NCBI GenBank assembly: GCA_902363835.1
Contig: CABJBM010000019.1
Location: forward strand, 62,001 to 126,000
Reading direction: 5' to 3'
Source: Lachnospiraceae bacterium
GTDB lineage: Bacteria; Bacillota; Clostridia; Lachnospirales; Lachnospiraceae
Length of the DNA stretch: 64,000 nucleotides
Of this stretch, positions 8,262 to 16,635 are shown piece by piece. The notes beneath the pieces are model-generated. The model did no database searches. It worked only from the letters and a program-made list of their open reading frames with translations, and was not told the origin of the DNA. Made by a program: the position numbers and the translations under genes. Each line of letters starts with the position of its first letter. The stretch's first letter is position 1.

Positions 8262-9797
8262 TTACCTTTTTTCTTCCTGGGCGCGATATTGCTCGGGGGT
8301 CATCTGATAAAGGCGTTTAAAGGTGTGGATAAAATAGGAGGTATCGTTATAGCCTACATAATCGGCAATTTCATTTATTTTAAAGACCGTATTCTTTAAA
8401 AGCTCTTTTGCCCGTTCCATCCGGTAGGTGATTAAGTATTTGGAAAAATTCATCCCTGTTTCTGATTTAAACAGACGGCTTAAGTAGCTGGAATTCATAA
8501 AATACTTATGGGCTGCCAATTCATTTAAGGAAATTTCGTACCGGAAATTAAGGGATACGTAATTCTTGATTTCCTCGATGATGCTTCCTTTTTCCGTCTG
8601 GGAGCCGCAGGTGTTTTCCAGAATTTTAAACATATACCGCTCAAGCTCTTGCCTTGTCCTAAACTGGTAAAGGTCTGATTTAAAGGAAAATAAAAGATAC
8701 CGGTTTACCTCTTCTGATTCGGAAGAAGCCTCTCTGCTGCAATAGGCCCTGCTGATAACGGAAAAGATCTGCATGATACCGCTGTATAAGGAATATACAT
8801 TCCAGCTGCTTTCCCCGCATTTTTCAAAAAACCGGCGGAGAGCAGCCTCTGCCTGGCGGCAGTTTCCCTTCATCACACTTTCATATATGCAAAGCTCCTC
8901 CTGCTGCGTTAAAATCTGTTCCATGGAAAGCTCCGGTTCATATTCAAACACTCTGGCCTTTTCCTCAAGCAATCTTCCGTTGATGGCATAAACGCAGTCC
9001 CGGTAAGCATCCCCAAGCTGTTCTTCCCCTTGGTAAATCCTGCTGATCCCACAGGTGATTTCCATTTCCCATTGGGGCAGCTTTTGCTTTAGCCGGAGTA
9101 AAAGCTTTTTATCCGACAATACCTCCCGGCTGCCAAAGTTCATGGCAATTATTTCATCCGGCTGCTGGAAATAAAACACCTGGATATTGGTTTGATGGGA
9201 AGTGGATTCCAGGAATTCTGACAGCCCTTTTGCACTTTCCCGGTTCATGCGCTGTTTCCCCTGGAACAAAAGCATCTGGTAGGAGCATTCCTTTAGCCGG
9301 CCGCCGCACAAACTGCGGAAGGTATCCATCAGGGCCCGGTTTGCCAGAATGCCGGAGATATTCACATATTGGAGGGATTCCTGTAAAAGCCTCCGGTCCA
9401 CCTGCTTTTCAAGCTGCATTTTCTTTTCTTCCCTGGTTTTTGTAATATCCCATATTGCTTTTTCCAGTTCCTCCGGCTTTACCGGTTTGGTCAGGTAATA
9501 CCTGACCCCGTACTTCATGGCTTCCCTGGCATAGTTAAAATCCGAATACCCGCTTACAATAATGACATCCGTTGCAGGGCAGTTTTCTTCCACGTATTTT
9601 GCAAGGGACAGCCCGTCCATTTCCGGCATGCGGATATCAGTGATAACAAGATCAATATCCTTGCCCGCAAGATAATCTGCCGCCTGTTTCCCTGTTTCGG
9701 CTTCCAGACATACGGTTATATCCATATTGATATTGGTTAAAAGTTTAACGAGCATTTTTTTTGCGTAATATTCATCTTCAGCAATAATGACCTTCAT
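8262..9797 (-). CDS. YesN-type response regulator with AraC DNA-binding domain
   Basis: 511 residues. The receiver domain occupies about 1-120, with acidic pocket EDE (7-9), phospho-acceptor D54 in VITDIRMPEMDG, and conserved Lys in YYLTKPVKPEE. A ~280-residue linker follows. The C-terminal ~100 residues are an AraC/XylS double helix-turn-helix (SLNELAAHKYFMNSSYLSRLF and KINEIADYVGYNDTSYFIHTF regions). It pairs with the upstream YesM kinase, whose stop codon is two bases before this ATG. By context it activates the downstream alpha-glucoside transporter operon in response to extracellular sugar (inference). Confidence 0.93.
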   Translation of the reverse strand: MKVIIAEDEYYAKKMLVKLLTNINMDITVCLEAETGKQAADYLAGKDIDLVITDIRMPEMDGLSLAKYVEENCPATDVIIVSGYSDFNYAREAMKYGVRYYLTKPVKPEELEKAIWDITKTREEKKMQLEKQVDRRLLQESLQYVNISGILANRALMDTFRSLCGGRLKECSYQMLLFQGKQRMNRESAKGLSEFLESTSHQTNIQVFYFQQPDEIIAMNFGSREVLSDKKLLLRLKQKLPQWEMEITCGISRIYQGEEQLGDAYRDCVYAINGRLLEEKARVFEYEPELSMEQILTQQEELCIYESVMKGNCRQAEAALRRFFEKCGESSWNVYSLYSGIMQIFSVISRAYCSREASSESEEVNRYLLFSFKSDLYQFRTRQELERYMFKILENTCGSQTEKGSIIEEIKNYVSLNFRYEISLNELAAHKYFMNSSYLSRLFKSETGMNFSKYLITYRMERAKELLKNTVFKINEIADYVGYNDTSYFIHTFKRLYQMTPEQYRAQEEKR

Positions 9798-9798
9798 A

Positions 9799-11616
9799 CT
9801 ATCCCTCCTTATTCCTCTTTATCCGGATGTGAATGCAGGTAAAGCTCTTGTACCGGCTTTCCACCACAATTCCGCAATCTTCACCATAAAAGTTTTTAAG
9901 CCTTGCATTTACATTGGCCAGTCCAATGCCTGTTCCATCCTCTCCCAGCAGGGTGTTGGCTTTTGTATTCCATAATCCATGGTTTAATTCCTCTACCTTC
10001 TCTTTTGGAATACCGCACCCGTCATCGTACACGGAGATCAAAAGATAATCTTCTGAATCCGGTGATACGGAGATCTTTAAACAGTCCTTGTCCCGTTTCA
10101 CCTTAAACGCATGATGAATGGAGTTTTCTACAATGGGCTGCATGATGAACTTGATAACTCCATTATTTTCATATTCCGCCGGGATATCATACTCCACCAC
10201 AAAGCGTCCTGGGAACCGGATGGATTGGATTCGGATATAGTTTTTTAACTGAATTACTTCATCCTTTACCGTAACAAAATCAGTTCCTTTGATGTTATAG
10301 CGGAACATATCCGACAGACTTTCCGTAATTGCAGGAATTTCTTCGATTTCATTCAGCCTGGCAATGGCTGTAACCGTGTTTAAGGCATTATATAAAAAAT
10401 GCGGGTTGATCTGGAACTGAAGCATTTTAAGCTCTGCCTGCTTTTGGTTTAACTGCATAATATACAGCTTGGTAATGCTGTCATTGATCCTCTTTCCCAT
10501 TTCATTGTAGATTTCGATTAGGTTGCCGATTTCATCCTCCCTGGGAGGCAATCCAGTTAAAAGCTTTACTTCCCCCTGTCTTGCCTGGCTCATGGTTTCT
10601 GCCAGGGCTTTAATGGGATGGCTGACCTGCTTGGACAATATGAAACTTAAGATTCCGGCTGCAGTCAGGATAAGCATTACCCAGGCCATGACGTTTAACA
10701 TGCTTTCCATGCTGGTGTTAATCAGCAGATGCTTTGGAATATACTGCACCAGATACCAGCCGGTGGATTCATTTTTCAAAACAGCGGCAATGCAGAGGGT
10801 ATCATTGAGATAAAGCTCTCCTGCTCCCTTTCCAGAGGCCTCGATCTGCTCCAGACCGGGAAAGGTTTCCTGCTTTTTTTCTTCTGTAAGGTCAGTCTCC
10901 AGATTGATGTAAGCGTTTCTGGAATTATAGATGACCTGGTTTTTGTATACAATGGCAAAGGAAGATGCCAGGCCGTCGGCAGCATCAGTGGAATTAAAAT
11001 CTTTTGCAATGGATCCAAAATCCAAGTCTGCCAGCAGATATCCATAGGTTTTATACTCGCCGATATCTGAAAGCTGGTGGTATACCGTTACAAGGGAATA
11101 GCCGGTATTTCCTATTTTCTGAGGGTAAGGGATTGTATAATATTTCTGGCTCTTTGTTTTCCAATCAACGCTTTTGATGGTATTCCATGCGTTTTCAATA
11201 TAATCTTCCGATATGTTGTTAATGCTGCAGTAAATATCTCCTGAAGATGTCAGAATAGATGTTCTTTGTACATGGGGATTGATGACCGTGAGCATTTTAA
11301 GAACGGTCTGCATATAATAGTCTCTTTCATAACGGTCTTTGGGGGGCATGTTGCTGGCTTTTTCATGGAGTATGACATTTACCTTGGGATCAATCAGATG
11401 CAGAAGGTTTAAGGAGCTGTTGCTTCCCATTGCAATATCTAAGTTCATGTTTTTCTGCTGGTTAGACTGTTTCATGTATTCAATGTTGTAGGTAAGGGCT
11501 GAGGAAACCCCTTGTACATAACAGATTGCAAAAATAACTACGGTAAACAGCAGTAAGAGCAAATAAGTAAACAGTATTTTGGATTGAAAGGATAATCTTC
11601 GGAATTGCCTGATCAT
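9799..11616 (-). CDS. YesM-type sensor histidine kinase
   Basis: 605 residues. Membrane segment 1 is near 13-35 and segment 2 near 305-327; the ~270 residues between them form an extracellular dCACHE-like sensor. A HAMP linker follows (SHPIKALAETMSQARQG). The His-kinase domain has the HisKA_5 signature QINPHFLYNALNTV, and the ATPase domain has MQPIVENSIHHAF (N box) and DDGCGIP plus GTGIGLANV (G boxes). It should autophosphorylate on the His of NPHFLYN and pass phosphate to D54 of the adjacent regulator. CAGGAGGAATATC precedes the ATG. It is the first gene of the minus-strand operon, divergent from the AraC gene. Confidence 0.93.
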   Translation of the reverse strand: MIRQFRRLSFQSKILFTYLLLLLFTVVIFAICYVQGVSSALTYNIEYMKQSNQQKNMNLDIAMGSNSSLNLLHLIDPKVNVILHEKASNMPPKDRYERDYYMQTVLKMLTVINPHVQRTSILTSSGDIYCSINNISEDYIENAWNTIKSVDWKTKSQKYYTIPYPQKIGNTGYSLVTVYHQLSDIGEYKTYGYLLADLDFGSIAKDFNSTDAADGLASSFAIVYKNQVIYNSRNAYINLETDLTEEKKQETFPGLEQIEASGKGAGELYLNDTLCIAAVLKNESTGWYLVQYIPKHLLINTSMESMLNVMAWVMLILTAAGILSFILSKQVSHPIKALAETMSQARQGEVKLLTGLPPREDEIGNLIEIYNEMGKRINDSITKLYIMQLNQKQAELKMLQFQINPHFLYNALNTVTAIARLNEIEEIPAITESLSDMFRYNIKGTDFVTVKDEVIQLKNYIRIQSIRFPGRFVVEYDIPAEYENNGVIKFIMQPIVENSIHHAFKVKRDKDCLKISVSPDSEDYLLISVYDDGCGIPKEKVEELNHGLWNTKANTLLGEDGTGIGLANVNARLKNFYGEDCGIVVESRYKSFTCIHIRIKRNKEG

Positions 11617-11788
11617 GATATTCCTCCTGGCATTCAGCCTCGTGTTATGTTATTAAGTGTACTATAAACACAATCTCTTGACCAGTATGCTTTTGCTTGA
11701 AACCCTTTCCCCTCCTGTGTTATGATACATGTAAAATACCGTGTGTTTTAAATCATGGCGTAACAGCGGCCGGGAAATGAGGATAATC

Positions 11789-12703
11789 ATGAATCCAGAG
11801 ATAAAATCCAAATTAAAAGAGGAACGTCTCCATGGAACCAGTTCCTTTCCTTGCGGGATCTATCGGACAAAAACGTCCCAAAAGGGTATTATCGTTAAGC
11901 ATCACTGGCATGAGGAAATTGAAGTGATCCACTTTATTAAGGGGGATTTTCGCCTGCTAGTTAACATGGAGTCCTATGAAATCAAGGATGAATGCATTTT
12001 TTTTATCAATTCAGGGGAGCTTCATGGAATCATCAGTGAATCAAAAAGTTTAAATGAGGAGCATGCCATTGTGTTCCAGCCGGGACTTCTTAGCTTTGAA
12101 GCGTATGACACTGCTCAGATGTACCTGATCAACCCTTTGAAAAACAATGAGATTTCCTTTCCAAGATGTCTTTATCCAGATCATCCGTCTTATGCTTCCG
12201 TTCTGGATTGTTTTATCAATGTAACAGATGCCTTTGAAACAGAGGAGGACTCCAAGGTGCAGGGAGCCGTTGCAAAAGCTGTTATCGCCCAGCTTCAGAT
12301 AAAGGTCTCGCTTTTAAAAATGCTTTCCGTTTTGTACCAGTTCCGCCTTTATTCCGATTCTTACCGCGACACGGACACGCGGGTTGAACTGATTAAAGCC
12401 TCCATTACTTTTATACGGAATCATTACAGAGAAAAGATTTATATTCATGACCTTGCTTCCCTTGCCAATATGAACGAACAGTATTTCTGCCGCTTTTTTA
12501 AAAAGGCCCTTGGCAGGACCCCCACCGAATACATCAATGATTACCGGATCCGGAATGCCATTTCCCTGCTGGAAACCACTGACCTTCCGGTGATGAATAT
12601 CTGCCTGGACTCGGGTTTTTTTAACCTTGGAAACTTTTTAAAAATATTCCGAAGGTACACCGGAACGACTCCTTTGCAATATCGGAAGGAAAAGTCAAAA
12701 TAG
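11789..12703 (+). CDS. AraC-family transcriptional regulator
   Basis: 304 residues from the preferred start at 11789, which has GAGG (11779-11782) six bases upstream; ATG codons at 11741 and 11777 in the same frame lack a good ribosome-binding site. The N-terminal ~170 residues form a cupin sensing domain (KHHWHEEIEVIHFIKG is the typical His-rich entry). The C-terminal ~100 residues are the AraC double helix-turn-helix (IYIHDLASLANMNEQYFCRFF, then the second helix pair ending in RRYTGTTPLQYRKE). It lies 86 bp before the second alpha-glucosidase gene and is divergent from the YesMN operon, so it probably senses a related sugar and controls one or both (inference). Confidence 0.9.
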   Translation: MNPEIKSKLKEERLHGTSSFPCGIYRTKTSQKGIIVKHHWHEEIEVIHFIKGDFRLLVNMESYEIKDECIFFINSGELHGIISESKSLNEEHAIVFQPGLLSFEAYDTAQMYLINPLKNNEISFPRCLYPDHPSYASVLDCFINVTDAFETEEDSKVQGAVAKAVIAQLQIKVSLLKMLSVLYQFRLYSDSYRDTDTRVELIKASITFIRNHYREKIYIHDLASLANMNEQYFCRFFKKALGRTPTEYINDYRIRNAISLLETTDLPVMNICLDSGFFNLGNFLKIFRRYTGTTPLQYRKEKSK

Positions 12704-12789
12704 TGAATTTTTTAATCATAGAAGCGTAAGACAAATCCTGTCCTGAGAGGTAGAATAAGGCTACTACAAAAAAGAGAGGTTGGCATACG

Positions 12790-14454
12790 ATGACTAAGAA
12801 GTGGTGGCATGACAAAACAGCTTATCAGATTTATCCAAAGAGCTTTCTGGATTCCAATGGGGACGGAATAGGGGATCTGAAAGGAATTATCAGTAAATTG
12901 GATTACTTGAAGGACTTAGGTGTGGACATCCTGTGGCTTTCCCCAATCTATGCTTCTCCTCTTGCGGATCAGGGATATGATATTTCCGACTATTACAGCA
13001 TAGATCCCAGGTTTGGGACCATGGAGGATATGGAGGAACTGATTGAAAAAGCGAAAAAAAGAGAGATGTATATCGTCATGGATCTGGTGGTAAACCACTG
13101 CTCCGACGAACATGAATGGTTTAAAAAAGCCTGTGCCGATCCTGACGGCGAATATGGAAACTATTTTTATATCCGTGACAAAAAAGACGGAAAATCCCCT
13201 ACCAACTGGCGTTCCTACTTTGGAAATTCTGTGTGGAGTGATATTCCAGGTACCAATAAGCAGTATCTTCACTCGTTCCATAAAAAACAGCCAGACTTAA
13301 ACTGGGAAAATGAAGTAGTCCGGGAAGAAGTCTATAAAAATATCAACTGGTGGCTGGATAAGGGCCTGGGCGGTTTCCGGATTGATGCAATCATCAATAT
13401 AAAAAAGGCCCTTCCTCTAAAGGACTACGAACCGGACCGGGCAGACGGTTTGTGCAGCATACAGACAATGCTGTCCCAGGCAGATGGGGTGGGTGAGTTT
13501 TTAAGCGAGATGCGCGACCGCTGCTTTAAACCTCATGATGCCTTTACCGTTGGAGAGGTCTTTAATGAAAAACCGGAGGAATTAGAAGCGTTTATCGGGG
13601 ATAACGGTTATTTTTCCAGCAAATTTGATTTTAACGAAACCGTATTCGGCGGAAGTGAAAAAGGCTGGTACGATGCAAAGGCAATTACTCCGGAAGATTA
13701 TAAGCATTGCTGCTTTGCCGCTCAAAAGCATGTGGGTGTTACCGGCTTTTTATCCAACATCATAGAAAACCACGATGAGCCAAGAGGGGTCAGCCACTAC
13801 CTTCCGGAAGGGGAATGTACCCTGGAAGCCAAAAAAATGCTTGGGGGCCTAAATTTTATGCTCCGGGGAATCCCTTTTATTTATCAGGGGCAGGAAATTG
13901 GAATGGAAAACACCGTCTTTTCCAGCATTGAGGAAGTGGATGACATTGCTACCCTTGACCAGTATCAGACTGCAATGGAGGCAGGTTACACACCGGAAGA
14001 GGCGCTGCGCATTGTAAGCCACTATAGCAGGGATAATGCAAGAACCCCCATGCAGTGGGATGGATCGGACAATTCAGGCTTTACGAAGGGCACTCCCTGG
14101 CTGAAAGTGAACCCTAATTATAAGAATATTAATGTGGCTGATCAGATTGACCAGGATAATTCAGTTTTCATGTTCTATAAAAACTTAATCCGGTTAAGAA
14201 AACATCCCCAGTGGAAGGAAACCATAATCTACGGAACCTTGGAACCTGTTCTTGAGGATGAAAAGAATATTATGGCTTACTATCGGAAAGGGCTTAAAAC
14301 ACTCCTTGTCATTGGGAATTTTCAAAAGGATGCACAGGAAATTACTCTTCCCGGGATACCAAAGACGGTTTTGATCAATAATTATCCGGAAGTGTCATTT
14401 GACGGGGCCAGAATACATTTAGAGGGCTGGCAGTTTCTTGTAATGGAAATTTAG
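12790..14454 (+). CDS. malL: GH13 alpha-glucosidase / oligo-1,6-glucosidase
   Basis: 554 residues, no signal peptide. GH13 regions: DLVVNHCSDEH (98-108), GFRIDAIIN with nucleophile D199, FTVGEVFN with acid/base E256, and IENHDEPR with D329. The HDEPR form of region IV and the longer insert after region II distinguish it from the paralogue at 3508-5127, which has HDLPR; the two enzymes share N-terminal sequence and overall length but probably differ in linkage preference. Cytoplasmic hydrolysis of isomaltose/maltose-type alpha-glucosides is expected. The gene lies between an AraC regulator and a sugar acetyltransferase. The malL symbol reflects the family, not proven specificity. Confidence 0.87.
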   Translation: MTKKWWHDKTAYQIYPKSFLDSNGDGIGDLKGIISKLDYLKDLGVDILWLSPIYASPLADQGYDISDYYSIDPRFGTMEDMEELIEKAKKREMYIVMDLVVNHCSDEHEWFKKACADPDGEYGNYFYIRDKKDGKSPTNWRSYFGNSVWSDIPGTNKQYLHSFHKKQPDLNWENEVVREEVYKNINWWLDKGLGGFRIDAIINIKKALPLKDYEPDRADGLCSIQTMLSQADGVGEFLSEMRDRCFKPHDAFTVGEVFNEKPEELEAFIGDNGYFSSKFDFNETVFGGSEKGWYDAKAITPEDYKHCCFAAQKHVGVTGFLSNIIENHDEPRGVSHYLPEGECTLEAKKMLGGLNFMLRGIPFIYQGQEIGMENTVFSSIEEVDDIATLDQYQTAMEAGYTPEEALRIVSHYSRDNARTPMQWDGSDNSGFTKGTPWLKVNPNYKNINVADQIDQDNSVFMFYKNLIRLRKHPQWKETIIYGTLEPVLEDEKNIMAYYRKGLKTLLVIGNFQKDAQEITLPGIPKTVLINNYPEVSFDGARIHLEGWQFLVMEI

Positions 14455-14496
14455 CCATTTCTTAAAAACAGGATTGTTTATGAGAGAGGAAATACC

Positions 14497-15108
14497 ATGA
14501 ATCAAAAAGAAAGAATGCTTGCAGGACTGCCTTATAAGGCATGGCTGGATGGACTGGCAGAGGAGCGGCTGGAAAACAAGAAGAAAATACATGCTTACAA
14601 TCTGTTAAGCCCGGAAGAAGAAAAAAAGATGGATGAATTGATTCCGCTTATACTTGGCAAAGCAGGGGAAAACACACATATTGAACCGCCTTTCCACTGT
14701 GACTATGGAAAAAACATTGAGGTAGGAAAGAATTTCTTTGCAAATTACAACTGTATCATTCTTGATGTGGGCAAAGTGGTGATTGGCGACAACGTAATGT
14801 TTGCTCCAAATGTATCAATTTACACTGCAGGCCACCCTGTTCATCCGGATTCCAGAAATTCAGGCTATGAGTATGGAATACCCATTACCATAGGCAATAA
14901 TGTATGGATCGGAGGAAATGCGGTCATCAACCCAGGTGTCAGGATCGGCAGCAATGTGGTTATTGGGGCGGGCAGCGTGGTGACCAGGGATATACCGGAT
15001 AATACGATTGCTGTGGGAAACCCCTGCAAGGTTATTCGGGAAATCAGTGAAGACGACAGGAAATACTATTTTAAGGACAGGGAATTTGACGTACAGGATT
15101 ACCGTTAG
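14497..15108 (+). CDS. maa: Maltose/galactoside O-acetyltransferase family enzyme
   Basis: 203 residues. The N-terminal Mac domain (MLAGLPYKAWLDGLAEER) is followed by a left-handed beta-helix of hexapeptide repeats, with the catalytic His in YTAGHPVHPDSR (about residue 115) and repeats such as IGNNVWIGGNAVINPGVRIG. It transfers acetyl from acetyl-CoA to the C6 hydroxyl of maltose, glucose or galactosides; proposed physiological role is detoxifying or marking non-metabolised sugar for export. It follows the alpha-glucosidase by 42 bp with its own GAGAGGAAATACC site, and is closed by the terminator at 15192. Confidence 0.9.
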   Translation: MNQKERMLAGLPYKAWLDGLAEERLENKKKIHAYNLLSPEEEKKMDELIPLILGKAGENTHIEPPFHCDYGKNIEVGKNFFANYNCIILDVGKVVIGDNVMFAPNVSIYTAGHPVHPDSRNSGYEYGIPITIGNNVWIGGNAVINPGVRIGSNVVIGAGSVVTRDIPDNTIAVGNPCKVIREISEDDRKYYFKDREFDVQDYR

Positions 15109-15191
15109 GCTGACGGAATCAGTGGCAAAAAGCCCGGGAAATTCCATGTTTTATAAAAGATCTTCCGGGAATAAGAAATAAAAAAGGATCG

Positions 15192-15231
15192 CGCTGATGC
15201 TCATTATTAAAAATGGGCATCAGCGTTTTTT
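15192..15231 (+). terminator. Rho-independent terminator
   Basis: CGCTGATGC (15192-15200) pairs with GCATCAGCG (15217-15225); the stem can extend further inward through CATT/AATG. It is followed by six T. Confidence 0.88.
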
Positions 15232-15266
15232 AATCAATTCAGCGGCTGCGGACAATTAAAAAGGGC

Positions 15267-15349
15267 TGCTGAAGAGAGGTATACAGCGATCAGGGGAGTT
15301 GCCCTCTTCTTTCAGGCTGACCGCTCTTAGGAATATCACAACAGCAGCC
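15267..15349 (+). other. Possible structured RNA segment in intergenic DNA
   Basis: The 380-bp gap before the aldo/keto reductase holds nested complementary segments: GGCTGCTG (near 15268) with CAGCAGCC (near 15342), AAGAGAGG with CCGCTCTT (one mismatch), CAGC with GCTG, and AGGG with CCCT around a six-base loop. Together they give an elongated hairpin with internal loops. I recognise no known riboswitch or RNA family in it, and no clear promoter or U-run. Confidence 0.3.
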
Positions 15350-15404
15350 GGGAGATCTGCCCCTTCACCGTGGTAATTTGTTACCCTGATTAAGAAAAAA
15401 GACT

Positions 15405-15432
15405 TTGGCAGGAAAGTGAAATATGGTACAAT
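15405..15432 (+). promoter_or_regulatory. Promoter of the aldo/keto reductase gene
   Basis: TTGGCA (15405-15410), 16-bp spacer, TACAAT (15427-15432), 56 bp before the start codon. Confidence 0.6.
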
Positions 15433-15488
15433 AAATGTAAGAACGGCCGGCAGAAAAGACCGAAAAACATAGTGAGCGGAGGAAGATT

Positions 15489-16604
15489 ATGCAGTATCGT
15501 GATTTTGGAAAAACAGGAATTAAAGTATCGGCTCTTGGATTTGGGGCCATGAGGCTTCCCATCCTTCCGGATGAGCAGGTGGATGAAAAACGGGCGGTAT
15601 CCATGATCCGCCATGCCATTGATGAAGGGGTGAATTACATAGATACCGCATATCCTTACCATCAGGGCGAAAGCGAAAGAATTGTGGGAAAAGCTTTAAG
15701 GGATGGCTACCGGGAGAAAACCTATCTTGCTACCAAATGTCCTGTATGGAAGCTGGAAAAGCCGGAGGATTTTGATGAGGTCCTGGATGAGCAGCTTAAA
15801 AAGCTTCAGACAGACCATGTTGATTTTTATCTGCTTCACGCTCTGAGCCGGGATCGTTTTGAAGACAAGGTCAAAAGATTCGATCTTGTAAAACGCATGG
15901 AAAAAGCGAGAGAACAGGGAAAAATAAGATATCTTGGATTTTCCTTCCATGATTCATATGATGTATTTCAGGATATCCTAAATTATTATGAAGGATGGGA
16001 TTTTTGCCAGATTCAGTATAATTATGTGGACCTAGAGCATCAGGCAGGAGCAAAGGGATTAAAGGCTGCGGCGGAAAAGGGTCTTGCAGTGGTGGTTATG
16101 GAACCGCTGTTAGGAGGAAAGCTGGCGGATCCTGCGGAGCATGTGAAAAAAGTATTCCTTAAGGGAAAAGGGGCCGTGGAATATGCCCTTGATTTTTTGT
16201 GGGACCAGCAGCCGGTGAGCCTTCTCCTAAGCGGAATGAGTGATGAAAAGCAGCTTGAGGAGAACCTTGTGTTTGCGGACCGCAGCTATGTTGGAATGGT
16301 CACAGAGGAGGAAGGGCAGGTCTATAAAAAGGCAAAGGAAATCTTTGATTCCATGGCTCTGGTGGGCTGCACCGGATGCCGCTATTGTATTCCCTGTCCC
16401 TTTGGCCTGGAGATCCCTGAGATCTTTTCTTTTTACAACATGACTGCTGCCCATAAAGAAGCGGATGCAAAGGCAGGATACGAAGCCATGGAAATAAAGG
16501 CGGAAAACTGCCGGGCATGTCACCACTGTGAAAAGGAGTGTCCCCAGATGATACAGATCAGTCAGGTCATGCCGGAAGTGGCAAAGGTGTTTGCAAAGCT
16601 TTAA
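15489..16604 (+). CDS. Aldo/keto reductase with C-terminal ferredoxin-like domain
   Basis: 371 residues. The N-terminal ~280 residues are an AKR TIM barrel: catalytic Asp in YIDTAYPY, Lys in LATKCPVW, and His in FYLLHAL. The C-terminal ~100 residues carry Cys clusters CTGCRYCIPCP and CRACHHCEKECP, spaced like 4Fe-4S ligands. This AKR-ferredoxin arrangement is widespread in anaerobes; the physiological substrate is generally unknown. A GCGGAGGAAGATT site precedes the ATG. It is followed after 31 bp by the polyphosphate kinase gene and is probably cotranscribed with it. Confidence 0.9.
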   Translation: MQYRDFGKTGIKVSALGFGAMRLPILPDEQVDEKRAVSMIRHAIDEGVNYIDTAYPYHQGESERIVGKALRDGYREKTYLATKCPVWKLEKPEDFDEVLDEQLKKLQTDHVDFYLLHALSRDRFEDKVKRFDLVKRMEKAREQGKIRYLGFSFHDSYDVFQDILNYYEGWDFCQIQYNYVDLEHQAGAKGLKAAAEKGLAVVVMEPLLGGKLADPAEHVKKVFLKGKGAVEYALDFLWDQQPVSLLLSGMSDEKQLEENLVFADRSYVGMVTEEEGQVYKKAKEIFDSMALVGCTGCRYCIPCPFGLEIPEIFSFYNMTAAHKEADAKAGYEAMEIKAENCRACHHCEKECPQMIQISQVMPEVAKVFAKL

Positions 16605-16635
16605 GCTAATTGTATAGACGAAGGAGGGATGGTTT

